Counted from the stretch's first letter, positions 32,467 through 39,319 are shown. The stretch is DNA of 39,523 nucleotides from Opitutia bacterium (GCA_947472765.1 CANJCM010000040.1:1-39523); one strand, 5' to 3'. Translations and numbers: made by a program. Notes: generated by a model from the sequence alone, not told the origin.

Positions 32467-34536
32467 GTGATCAACTTGGCGCGGAATCGCCGGACCTTCG
32501 TCCTGGCCTTGATTTATGCGGCCGTGGTGGGCGCGAGCTGGTATCTGGCTTACGAAATTCGGTTCGACTTCCTTGTGCCGGAATTCCAGCAAGAGCAGCG
32601 GCTGCGGCTGCTCCCCTGGGTCATAGGGGTCAAGTTGGTGGCGCTCGTGGCGATGCGCCAGCTCGGCAGCCTGATGACCTATTTCAGTGTGCCAGATTTG
32701 CTGCGTTTGTTCTGGGCGATGGGCGCTTCGAGCACGCTGTTGTTTGTGCCGCGCGTCCTGCTGCCGTCGACCCCGCTTTCGACTCCCCGTGGTGTGTTGC
32801 TCACCGATTTCATGCTGTGCTTCGGCATCCTTTGTGTGGGGCGGCTGGGTCTCCGGCTCTACCGGGAACGCCTCAGCGGCAGTCGTCGGACCGGCGGCGT
32901 CCAGCCCCAGCTTCAGCGGATCGCGATTATCGGGGCCGGCGATGCCGGCGCCAGTCTCGCGAAGGAATTTCTCGGATCGCCGGCCCGCGGGTTCCGGCCG
33001 GTCATGTTTTTCGATGACGATCCGCAGAAGCACGGGAAGCTCGTTCACGGTCTTCCGGTGGTGGGACGACCGGAGGCGCTCGCGACCGTCAAGGATGCCG
33101 CGACGCTCGCCAAGGCGGTGATCGCGATGCCGTCGGCGACGGCCAAGCGGGTGAAGGAAGTGGTGCTGATTTGCACGGAGCAGGGTCTCAAGGTGGAGAC
33201 CTTGCCTTCGCTCGAGGAGCTGACGTCGGGACGGGTGCGGGTGAATCGGATCCGACCGGTCGAGGTGCAGGACTTGCTCGGACGCGAAGCCGTCAATCTC
33301 GATTCCCAGTCGATCCGGCAGATGCTCGAAGGGCGCATTATCATGGTGACTGGCGCCGGCGGCAGCATCGGCAGCGAACTTTGCCGGCAGATTGCCGCGA
33401 TGAATCCAAAGCGGTTGTTGATGGTCGAGCAGGCGGAAGGGGCCCTTTTTACCATTGAGCAGGAGCTGAACGAGACGGGACTCGGGTCCATCGCGGTTTC
33501 GCTCGTCGGCGACATTCTCGATCGCGAGCGGATGGAGTTCATTTTTTCGCGGTATACTCCTGACGTCGTCTTTCACGCCGCGGCCCACAAACACGTCTAC
33601 ATGATGGAGCGACAGCCGGCCGAGGCCATTCGCAACAACGTGCTCGGAACCCGGCAGCTCGCGCGAATCGCGGCCGCGCACAGTGTGGATGCCTTCGTGC
33701 TCATTTCCACGGACAAGGCGATCAATCCGACGAGCGTGATGGGGGCGACGAAGCGCCTGGCGGAGATTCAATTGATGGCCCTGCATGCGCTGGCGGAATT
33801 CCGGAGCCCCGGAATTCCAGAGGCCGGAGGTCAGGGGACGGAGGTCGGAGGACGGAGGACGGAGGACCGGAGGGGCGGAGGGGCGGAGGTACTTCCGGCC
33901 TTCGAATCCGCCGGAGCAGAGGATCCGAATTCCAACGGCCAAGCGATCCAGCGTTCCGGCGCTCCGCGCCTCCGACCCTCCGTTTCTCCGACCCTCCGGT
34001 TCTCCGGCTCTAAGCCGACCAAGTTCATGGCGGTCCGTTTCGGGAATGTGCTGGGGTCATCGGGCAGCGTGATTCCGATCTTCAAGCGCCAGATCGCGAA
34101 TGGCGGTCCGGTGACCGTCACGCATCCGGAAGTCACGCGCTACTTCATGACGATTCCCGAGGCGGTCGGCCTTGTGCTGCAAACCTCGGTGCTCGGTCAG
34201 GGTGGGGAGATCTTCGTTTTGGATATGGGGCAGCCGGTGAAAATCATCGACCTCGCCCGGCAGATGATCGAGCTGAGCGGGTTCAAGCCCGGTGACGACA
34301 TCGAGATTCGGTTCACGGGCCTCAAGCCCGGGGAGAAGTTATTCGAGGAATTGCAGCACCACACCGAGGATTACGCCCCGACGTCGCACCCGCGGATCAC
34401 GCGGCTGACCAGCAACGCGATGTTCAGCGAGTCCGTTGTGCGGGAGCTGGAACAGCGCTTGTACCAGTTCGACTCGAACCAGTTGAAAGAACTGCTGAAG
34501 CGACTGGTGCCGGAGTACACGCCGTTTTTGGATTAA
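32467..34536 (+). CDS. FlaA1/WbpM/CapD-type NDP-sugar 4,6-dehydratase/epimerase
   Basis: The 689-residue protein has four N-terminal membrane helices and a first Rossmann-like domain (IAIIGAGDAGASLAKEF, about 153-169). The catalytic SDR domain has MVTGAGGSIGSELCRQ near 293, FHAAAHKHVYMMERQPAEAI, LISTDKAINPTSVMGATKR with Met in place of the usual Tyr, and VRFGNVLGSSGSVIPIF. Such enzymes convert UDP-GlcNAc-type sugars to 4-keto-6-deoxy forms. GTG 32467 follows GGAGGGGG. A repeat-derived insert of about 73 residues (443-515) splits the conserved region between the MGATKR helix and the VRFGN strand. Family members are usually nearer 600-650 residues. Confidence 0.9.
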   Translation: MINLARNRRTFVLALIYAAVVGASWYLAYEIRFDFLVPEFQQEQRLRLLPWVIGVKLVALVAMRQLGSLMTYFSVPDLLRLFWAMGASSTLLFVPRVLLPSTPLSTPRGVLLTDFMLCFGILCVGRLGLRLYRERLSGSRRTGGVQPQLQRIAIIGAGDAGASLAKEFLGSPARGFRPVMFFDDDPQKHGKLVHGLPVVGRPEALATVKDAATLAKAVIAMPSATAKRVKEVVLICTEQGLKVETLPSLEELTSGRVRVNRIRPVEVQDLLGREAVNLDSQSIRQMLEGRIIMVTGAGGSIGSELCRQIAAMNPKRLLMVEQAEGALFTIEQELNETGLGSIAVSLVGDILDRERMEFIFSRYTPDVVFHAAAHKHVYMMERQPAEAIRNNVLGTRQLARIAAAHSVDAFVLISTDKAINPTSVMGATKRLAEIQLMALHALAEFRSPGIPEAGGQGTEVGGRRTEDRRGGGAEVLPAFESAGAEDPNSNGQAIQRSGAPRLRPSVSPTLRFSGSKPTKFMAVRFGNVLGSSGSVIPIFKRQIANGGPVTVTHPEVTRYFMTIPEAVGLVLQTSVLGQGGEIFVLDMGQPVKIIDLARQMIELSGFKPGDDIEIRFTGLKPGEKLFEELQHHTEDYAPTSHPRITRLTSNAMFSESVVRELEQRLYQFDSNQLKELLKRLVPEYTPFLD
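33793..34012. repeat. In-frame inverted-repeat element inside the FlaA1-type gene
   Basis: It begins with GCGGAATTCCGGAG (33793-33806) and CGGAATTCCAGA (33810-33821), the same core as at 30681-30709. A left arm of GGAGG(A/T)CGG units (33822-33890) and a complementary right arm of CTCCG/CCTCCG units (about 33955-34012) surround a unique centre. The reading frame stays open for all ~220 bases, adding about 73 Gly/Arg/Glu-rich and then Pro/Ser/Arg-rich residues at a surface-loop position of the SDR domain. Confidence 0.78.
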
Positions 34537-34553
34537 AGGCCCATATCAGTCTT

Positions 34554-34584
34554 GTAGGGCCGTCGCTCGTCGACGCGCCGCTTC
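34554..34584 (+). repeat. REP-like palindrome with GTAG prefix
   Basis: GTAGGGCCGTCGCTCGTCGA then CGCGCCGCTTC. CGTCG/CGACG form the stem, with outer G-C pairs. It starts 18 bases after the FlaA1-type stop. Near-identical copies lie at 39191 and 39372. Confidence 0.6.
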
Positions 34585-34599
34585 TCCTTTTTCTCCAAG

Positions 34600-34782
34600 C
34601 CGTTTTAACCACGAAGGCACGAAGTGCCTGATTCCGAAGCTGGCTTGGTAGCCCGCTGCGTGAGCAGCGGGACGGCAGGCGACGCGACAAGAAATCCCTG
34701 TCCTCACGGACAGGGCCACGCGGATGGTTGGTCTGGGACGATGCCTTTGCTTCGTGACTTCGTGTCTTCGTGGTTAAACGGC
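34600..34782. repeat. MITE-like unit with inverted AACCACGAAG ends
   Basis: The left end (34600-34627) carries TTAACCACGAAGGCACGAAG and the right end (34749-34782) the inverse, CTTCGTGTCTTCGTGGTTAA. The interior carries the REPIN at 34648-34719. The right-end 30-mer at 34749-34778 recurs without change at 35520, 35874 and 38035. Confidence 0.6.
34648..34719 (+). repeat. REPIN-like paired hairpins, copy 1
   Basis: GTAG (34648-34651) precedes hairpin 1, CCCGCTGC-GTGA-GCAGCGGG. Hairpin 2, CCCTGTCC-TCAC-GGACAGGG (34696-34715), is followed by CCAC. Read inverted, the second unit is GTGG plus a hairpin with the same GTGA loop, so the two halves are inverted REPs with different but fully paired stems. 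A second copy is at 37670-37745. Confidence 0.75.
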
Positions 34783-34790
34783 TCGGGATT

Positions 34791-34840
34791 CAATCCCCCA
34801 ATCGGTTTGAACGCAGAGCCAACCCGAGGGGATCCGAGGT
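34791..34840 (-). repeat. Inverted copy of a ~48-bp module
   Basis: On the minus strand this matches, with a handful of mismatches, the module at 35467 and 37972 (CCTCGGATTGCCTCGGGTCG...CCAAACCGATTGGGG). It is a third copy in the opposite orientation. Confidence 0.55.
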
Positions 34841-34865
34841 CGAGCTCTCAGACATCGATCTCAAA

Positions 34866-34974
34866 CCGGTTTAACCACGAAGACACAGAGTTCACAAAGC
34901 TTTGGGCTCTGCCCCGACCAATCCATCCGGACCCAAGGCGTTTTTCACCACCGAGGCACCGAGACACCGAGACG
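34866..34974. repeat. Periodic modules AACCACGAAGACACAGAG and CACCGAGGCACCGAGACACC
   Basis: Two 8-9 nt periodic modules lie at 34866-34895 and 34941-34974. Related modules occur at 35420-35453, 35605-35634, 35734-35762, 35829-35850 and 37927-37958, in both orientations. Confidence 0.55.
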
Positions 34975-34983
34975 AACAATCCA

Positions 34984-35040
34984 GCGCGCACGAGGGCTGC
35001 GGAATGGAAGCCACGTAATGAAGGCAGCCCTCGTGCGCGC
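34984..35040. repeat. Perfect 17-bp inverted repeat
   Basis: GCGCGCACGAGGGCTGC (34984-35000) and its exact complement GCAGCCCTCGTGCGCGC (35024-35040) are separated by 23 bases. A shorter relative is found at 37888-37918. Confidence 0.75.
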
Positions 35041-35044
35041 GGGT

Positions 35045-35072
35045 CGCACCGCTCGGACGTTGTCCTCGCGTC
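35045..35072 (+). repeat. 28-bp segment repeated exactly in inverted orientation
   Basis: This segment (CGCACCGCTCGGACGTTGTC and eight more bases) is matched exactly by its reverse complement at 37858-37885. Each copy sits next to a GCGCG-ACGAGGGC palindrome. Confidence 0.7.
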
Positions 35073-35150
35073 TGTGGGTGAACCCACTTCGGCGTTGTTG
35101 CCGGTGGATTGAAACCCGCTCCCGGTTTGTTGTATGGCCAGTGGCTCGGC

Positions 35151-35245
35151 ATCCTGGCCATCCTGCCCATCCTGTCCAAACTCCAGATGCCGGAGGCCGG
35201 AAATCCCCGGAACTATTTCGACAGGATGAACAGGATGGACAGGAT
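35151..35245. repeat. Inverted repeat built of ATCCTGNCC units
   Basis: Three tandem ATCCTG-type 9-mers (35151-35178) face three inverted ones (35220-35245, AGGATGNAC units) across a 41-base spacer. The layout is like the AACCACGAAG units but the motif is different. Confidence 0.6.
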
Positions 35246-35351
35246 ACCGGGCGGCGGGGGTTGGTCGGATCGGAGAGCGTTCAGAAGCGGCACGTCGACG
35301 AGCCGTTCGACAGGCTCACGGCCTGACGTTCGCTCAAAATAAAGGCCCTGA

Positions 35352-35414
35352 GCTAGGTCGAAGGGTGACGGCCCTACGCCCCGGACCTTGGCGCCTTGGC
35401 GTCTTTGCGCTTCG
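35352..35414 (-). repeat. REP-like palindrome followed by a GCGCAAAGACGCCAAGG-type module
   Basis: On the minus strand 35352-35376 reads GTAGGGCCGTCACCCTTCGA, a member of the GTAGGGC REP-like set. 35386-35414 is the inverse of CGCAAAGACGCCAAGG, also present at 35681-35703 and 39149-39176 on the plus strand. Confidence 0.5.
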
Positions 35415-35466
35415 TCTGGGCTCCGTGTACTCCGTGCGCTCTGTGGTTAAACGGATTGAAGCTCGA

Positions 35467-35557
35467 CCTCGGATTGCCTCGGGTCGACTCCGTGTTCCAA
35501 CCCGATTGGGATTGGATGCGCTTCGTGACTTCGTGTCTTCGTGGTTAAATGGATTGC
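35467..35557 (+). repeat. ~90-bp direct repeat, copy A
   Basis: Starts CCTCGGATTGCCTCGGGTCG and ends with the CTTCGTGACTTCGTGTCTTC module. Copy B at 37972-38073 has the same order of modules with a few substitutions and about 11 extra bases. The two copies flank the ligase-family gene. Confidence 0.7.
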
Positions 35558-35856
35558 GAGGTTCACGCGGAGGCGCGGAGACGCGGAGCAATCCCCAGGC
35601 ATTTTTCACCACCGAGTCACCGAGACACCGAGTCGTGTGAATTTTCGATTTTGGAGTCTCGATTTTCGATTTTCGGACGAAGCGCAAAGACGCCAAGGGG
35701 CGAAGGGCCGGCCAACGCAGGAGCCCGGGCATTTTTAACCACGAAGACACGAAGGGCACAGAGCCAATCAATCCAATGGCCACAGGAGGCGCATGAGGCA
35801 CAGGGGTTCGGGATCCGACTCGGTGTAATCCGTGCACTCGGTGGTTAAAGTGGTGC

Positions 35857-35904
35857 TTGGGCCCGATGCCGGTGCTTCGTGACTTCGTGTCTTCGTGGTT
35901 AAAA
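35857..35904 (+). repeat. Partial copy of the direct repeat abutting the ligase gene
   Basis: TTGGGCCCGAT...GCTTCGTGACTTCGTG matches 38020-38065. The exact 30-mer copy is at 35874-35903, 34 bases from the 3' end of the minus-strand ligase gene, so the gene's transcript would run into it. Confidence 0.6.
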
Positions 35905-35936
35905 GGCTCGGTCAGTGGTTGGAATCCGGCGGCGCG

Positions 35937-37442
35937 TCACGACTTCACGTTCATCTCTTCCATCTGCGTCCACATGAGCACCGCGACCCAGCACGCGCAC
36001 CAAGTGAGGAGAATCGCAGGGTTTTGAAACGGGAAATCCCACCACGAATACCCGAGCAAGAGCAGCAGACCGAGCACCACGGAGACACTCAGCGGGTTTT
36101 GCCAAAAGAAACTTCGAAGGAGCCCGAACGCCAGATACCCGGCGCCAGCGAAGAGGATCAGCATGCCGGGCAGACCGAGTTCGATCGGGAATTCCAGAAT
36201 ATCGTTGTGGGCGTGCTCCCAAAACATCCGCCGGCCGTTATTGTCAAAGATGGCCGGGAAGCGCTGCTGATAAACCGGGAAGAGAAACTTGAAGCTGCCC
36301 GCGCCGGTGCCCATTTGCCAGTGATCGTTCAACATGCCGAGCGAGGCCTGCGTCGCAATCCGGCGCGACTCCAGCGACGTGTCCTTCTCCATCAAACCGT
36401 CGGAAAGCCGGTCCCACGCGATGTGCGACTGCAGCGCTTCCATGCCGGTCTTGAGGAAGTACCCGAAGAGCAGAATCAGGACGACCGCGACGATCGAACG
36501 ACGGTGTTCCGGCGGCACGACAAACTGATGTACGATGAAAGCGCCAATGCTCAGCGTCAGGAAGACCAGCATGACCAACGTCGCGCCGCGGGCATAGCTG
36601 ACCAGCACGGAGACCGCGATGCACGTGGCCATGAAAGCAAAGACGCCCGCGGGATTCGATTTCTCCAAGCGTCGTAGTCCACGCAAATAGTACCAAGCCG
36701 CGAGGCCGCAAGTGACCGCAAGGGAAATATCCAGATAGGCTCCCGCGTGGTTCTTATAAACGAAACTGGAAAAAAAAGAACCCGAAGGGGATTTCCAGAA
36801 CCAGAACATCTTTCCGTTTGAGAGCATCCGCTGCGTGATCCCAAAAGCGGCGATTAACAGGCCATTGAACGCCAGCGTCAGAAAAAGGACTTGGATCGAA
36901 CGACGGCGGGTGAAGCCGATCCACATCGCGCAGAGCACCAGCCAGATCGAGCTATAAACTATGAGCACCCGCCACGCATCCCAGCGGCTAAAAGGTGCGG
37001 CGACCCCCGCCGGCAGCCACTCCGTGTAAGGAATGCCTCTCATCCACCAGCCCTTGCCGTCCGTGGCGTAGGCCCAAGCAGGGTTCAGTGCCTGAACGAC
37101 AATTAGGCCGAGCAGGGCCAGCCCGAGCCAAAAGAGGGGGAAGCGAATCAGCTTCGGCCACATGATGAGCCGGAAGGACGCGGCGCCAGTGTGTTCCTCG
37201 CGGTAATTTCGCGGGAGGAGGGCGACGATAAAGCCCAGGAGCGCGAGCCCGAGGCTGATAAATTGCGCCCAAGATGGCATGCCTCCGATCGCCCAAGGGA
37301 GGAAGACCAGATGGGCGCAGATGACCCAAAGCAGGCTGAGTTCGGTCGGGTGGACCTTCAGCCGTTTGGTTTTGGCGCGGAAGTGGTCCAGCGGCCGCTG
37401 GAGGGCGCTGTAGTTGGGTGGGGGCTCGCGGCCAGGAATCAC
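35937..37442 (-). CDS. O-antigen ligase / Wzy_C-type membrane protein
   Basis: The 501-residue protein has roughly eleven or twelve membrane helices and a large outer loop. Family marks are SSFVYKNHAGAYLDISLAV, the charged loop with SRRIATQASLGMLNDHW, GTGAGSFKFLFPVYQQ and EHAHNDILEFPIELGLPG, the His-Asn motif of O-antigen ligases. These enzymes move polymer from undecaprenyl diphosphate to an acceptor such as lipid A core; some relatives act as polymerases or protein glycosyltransferases. GTG 37442 is the start. It is the only gene after 7.4 kb on the minus strand and is bracketed by repeat mosaics, so it may be transcribed alone. Confidence 0.88.
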   Translation of the reverse strand: MIPGREPPPNYSALQRPLDHFRAKTKRLKVHPTELSLLWVICAHLVFLPWAIGGMPSWAQFISLGLALLGFIVALLPRNYREEHTGAASFRLIMWPKLIRFPLFWLGLALLGLIVVQALNPAWAYATDGKGWWMRGIPYTEWLPAGVAAPFSRWDAWRVLIVYSSIWLVLCAMWIGFTRRRSIQVLFLTLAFNGLLIAAFGITQRMLSNGKMFWFWKSPSGSFFSSFVYKNHAGAYLDISLAVTCGLAAWYYLRGLRRLEKSNPAGVFAFMATCIAVSVLVSYARGATLVMLVFLTLSIGAFIVHQFVVPPEHRRSIVAVVLILLFGYFLKTGMEALQSHIAWDRLSDGLMEKDTSLESRRIATQASLGMLNDHWQMGTGAGSFKFLFPVYQQRFPAIFDNNGRRMFWEHAHNDILEFPIELGLPGMLILFAGAGYLAFGLLRSFFWQNPLSVSVVLGLLLLLGYSWWDFPFQNPAILLTWCACWVAVLMWTQMEEMNVKS

Positions 37443-37506
37443 GCCGTCACGGTGAGGGTGGGATTTTGGATTTTCGATTCCGATTTTCGATTTTTTCGGA
37501 GGGGCA

Positions 37507-37571
37507 CCACTAATTGACGCTAATTGGACACTAATCCTGAGCTAACCACTAACGGACACTAAAGGGACACT
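37507..37571. repeat. Tandem 8-9 nt repeats of the GACACTAAT type
   Basis: CACTAATTGACGCTAATTGG, ACACTAATCC, CCACTAACGG and ACACTAAAGG follow one another with an 8-9 base period just upstream of the ligase gene start. Confidence 0.5.
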
Positions 37572-37636
37572 CATCCGAGCCGGCGCGCACGAGAGCCCCT
37601 CGCGCGAAGATTCCGAACCGCGTCCCGATCCTCTTG

Positions 37637-37784
37637 GTCGTCTAATACGTGGATTCCTAAGTTGGCCGCGTAGCCCGCTGCGTGAGCAGCGGGACGACTT
37701 TAAGCGAAGCGATCGAGAAGTCCCTGTCCTCACGGACAGGGCCACGCCGAGCCCTTTAACTTCGGAATCCAAGTAATAGACGAC
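37637..37784. repeat. MITE-like unit with 27-bp inverted ends around a REPIN
   Basis: The left end, 37637-37663 (GTCGTCTAATACGTGGATTC...), and the right end, 37758-37784 (...GGAATCCAAGTAATAGACGA), are inverted copies with three mismatches. The interior is REPIN copy 2. The inner part of the left end (GATTCC-AAG-TGGC) is also next to REPIN copy 1. Confidence 0.7.
37670..37745 (+). repeat. REPIN-like paired hairpins, copy 2
   Basis: GTAG (37670-37673), CCCGCTGC-GTGA-GCAGCGGG (37674-37693), a spacer differing from copy 1, CCCTGTCC-TCAC-GGACAGGG (37722-37741) and CCAC. Both hairpins are identical to copy 1 while the spacer has diverged, as expected if the hairpins are what is conserved. Confidence 0.75.
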
Positions 37785-37857
37785 TAACACCGCGCCTCCG
37801 CACCGTTCGGAAACCGGCGGAGGCGCGGAGCCGGCCAAAGATGGGCGGCTGCCCACC

Positions 37858-37918
37858 GACGCGAGGACAACGTCCGAGCGGTGCGCCCCGCGCGGACGAG
37901 GGCTGCCCTCGTACGCGC
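37858..37918 (-). repeat. Inverted copy of the 28-bp segment plus palindrome
   Basis: 37858-37885 is the exact reverse complement of 35045-35072. 37888-37918 is the imperfect palindrome GCGCGGACGAGGGC/GCCCTCGTACGCGC, a compact form of the palindrome at 34984-35040 without its spacer. Confidence 0.7.
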
Positions 37919-37971
37919 TGGATTGGTCTCGGTGCCTCGGTGTCTCGGTGGTTACAACCGTTTGCTGCCGG

Positions 37972-38073
37972 CCTCGGATTGCCTCGGGTCGACTCTGTGT
38001 TCCAAACCGATTGGGGATTGGGCCCGATTCCAGCGCTTCGTGACTTCGTGTCTTCGTGGTTAAACCGGATTGG
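37972..38073 (+). repeat. ~95-bp direct repeat, copy B
   Basis: Same module order as 35467-35557, ending with the exact 30-mer CTTCGTG module at 38035-38064. It lies just upstream of the nagA-like gene. Confidence 0.7.
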
Positions 38074-38142
38074 ATGGGTCACCTCCGTCCTCCCGAATTC
38101 CGTCTTGGCCCGCCCGGGCCTTTATTCGTATTCGTAGTCCCC

Positions 38143-39075
38143 ATGCCCTCCGCTGCTCCCGCGTTTAACGATCTCTTCGACTTTCAGGTCAACGGCTTCG
38201 CCGGTGTCGATTACCAGCGCGATGACGTCACGCTCGATCAGATCCGCCGTTCCGTGGACGGGCTCCGCCAGCATGGGACCTCGCGGATTTTTGCGACGCT
38301 CATCACCGATCATGTCGAGGCGCTCTGCCGGCGCTACGAACGGCTGGAGAAATTCCGCGCCGCCGATCCGGCGATCGCGAGCATGTTTGTCGGCTACCAT
38401 CTCGAGGGGCCGTGGCTCTGCCCCGAAGAGGGTTACCGCGGGGCGCATCCCGCCGCGCCGATGGGACCGCCGTCGCTGGCCGCGTTCGAGCGGCTGCAGG
38501 CCGCGGCCGGCGGACGAATCAAACTGGTGACGCTTGCGCCGGAGTGGCCGGGCAGCCCGGAGTTCATCGCCGCGCTCGTGGCGCAGGGGATCAACATTTC
38601 CCTCGGCCATACCAACGCGTCCGCGGCGCACATCGATGCCGCCATCAAGGCCGGGGCCCGCTTCTGCACCCACCTCGGCAACGGCGCGCCGCAGATGATG
38701 CACCGTCACGACAATGTCATTCAACGGCTGCTCGCCCGCGACGAACTTACCGCCTGCCTGATTCCCGACGGCATCCATTTGCCTCCGTTTGTCGTGCAGA
38801 ACTTCGTGCGCGCGAAACCGGCGGGGAAGGTGTTGTTCACGACGGATTGCATGTCGGGCGCCGGCGCGGGCCCGGGTCGCTACACCATCGGCGTGCATCC
38901 GATTGAGGTCGGTGCGGATGGCATCGCGCGCAATCCCCGCTCGGGCGGCGGCTTTGCCGGCTCGACGCTCGCACCCGATGACGGTGTCCGGAATGTGGCG
39001 AAGTTCCTCGGGATCCCGCTGGCGGAGTCGCATCGGTTGTGGTCGAGCGCGGCGGCGGACGCCTTCGGCGTCTGA
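38143..39075 (+). CDS. nagA: Short N-acetylglucosamine-6-phosphate deacetylase (NagA-type)
   Basis: Removes acetate from GlcNAc-6-phosphate during amino-sugar recycling. The amidohydrolase-type barrel shows FDFQVNGFAGVD at its start, GYHLEGPWLCPEEGYRGAHP (metal-ligand Glu), ISLGHTNASAAHIDAAI and FCTHLGNGAPQM (metal-ligand His residues), LIPDGIHLPPFVV and FTTDCMSGAGAGPGRY with the catalytic-type Asp. At 310 residues it is shorter than the usual ~380 because most of the small N-terminal beta domain is missing. ATG 38143 is chosen; the frame's extension to 38056 reads repeat DNA. It is isolated between repeat arrays, so membership in the polysaccharide locus is uncertain. Confidence 0.88.
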   Translation: MPSAAPAFNDLFDFQVNGFAGVDYQRDDVTLDQIRRSVDGLRQHGTSRIFATLITDHVEALCRRYERLEKFRAADPAIASMFVGYHLEGPWLCPEEGYRGAHPAAPMGPPSLAAFERLQAAAGGRIKLVTLAPEWPGSPEFIAALVAQGINISLGHTNASAAHIDAAIKAGARFCTHLGNGAPQMMHRHDNVIQRLLARDELTACLIPDGIHLPPFVVQNFVRAKPAGKVLFTTDCMSGAGAGPGRYTIGVHPIEVGADGIARNPRSGGGFAGSTLAPDDGVRNVAKFLGIPLAESHRLWSSAAADAFGV

Positions 39076-39190
39076 AGGACGGAGGGCGGAGGACGGCGGC
39101 GTTTTTAGCCACGGATTACACCGATTGCACCGATTGGATCCGTCGGACTAAGCGCAAAGACGCTAAGACGCCAAGGTTGAGGGGATCGTT
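39076..39190. repeat. Repeat modules directly after nagA
   Basis: GGACGGAGGGCGGAGGACGG (39076-39097) is a lone left arm of the GGAGG element family. CACGGATTACACCGATTGCA (about 39109-39140) is an 8-9 nt periodic motif. 39149-39176 carries CGCAAAGACGCTAAGACGCC. Confidence 0.55.
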
Positions 39191-39222
39191 GTAGGGGCGA
39201 CGAGTGCCGGCGCGCCGCTTCA
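39191..39222 (+). repeat. REP-like palindrome with GTAG prefix
   Basis: GTAGGGGCGACGAGTGCCGG then CGCGCCGCTTC; a variant of the units at 34554 and 39372 with the same GCGCCGCTTC end. Confidence 0.5.
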
Positions 39223-39229
39223 CGTTGCC

Positions 39230-39319
39230 CCATGGAGGGCGGGTGCCCTCACCCGCCAATAGGCCTTGGAGAATTTAGATACGAAATCCGTGGCCGGTGG
39301 GGGCACCGGCCCTCCATGG
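39230..39319. repeat. Second REPIN-like family, ends CCATGGAGGGC/GCCCTCCATGG
   Basis: Perfect 11-bp inverted ends (39230-39240 and 39309-39319). Each is part of a hairpin: GGCGGGTG-CCCT-CACCCGCC on the left and, read inverted, GGCCGGTG-CCCC-CACCGGCC on the right. The stems differ by paired changes. A further copy starts at 39484. Confidence 0.7.

Larger units (their letters stand above)
34537..35936. other. 1.4-kb gene-free mosaic of repeats
   Basis: No gene is supported here; open frames on either strand simply read through repeats (for example RDFVSSWLN and NHEDTKSRS phrases). The stretch holds REP-like hairpins, a REPIN-like pair, long perfect palindromes, direct and inverted copies of longer segments, and many 8-9 nt periodic modules (ACACGAAG, CACCGAG, AAGACGCC, ATCCTGNCC). 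Individual elements are listed separately. Confidence 0.8.
37443..38142. other. 0.7-kb gene-free mosaic of repeats
   Basis: No gene is supported. 37463-37500 holds GATTTTCGATT-type repeats, also seen at 35640-35680. The rest is the tandem motif at 37507, the REPIN unit at 37637, the palindrome at 37858 and direct-repeat copy B. The promoter of the minus-strand ligase gene should lie near 37450-37560, but none is clear. Confidence 0.75.

Noticed and set aside
32095-33942. A 615-codon open frame on the minus strand opposite the FlaA1-type gene
   Set aside because: It is antisense to a gene with unmistakable Rossmann and catalytic motifs, is His/Arg/Gln-rich without family features and crosses an intergenic region; a by-product of high GC.
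34600-38064. CRISPR array
   Set aside because: The short repeats have an 8-9 base period or lie in mirrored pairs; there is no regular 25-40 base repeat with unique spacers and no cas gene.
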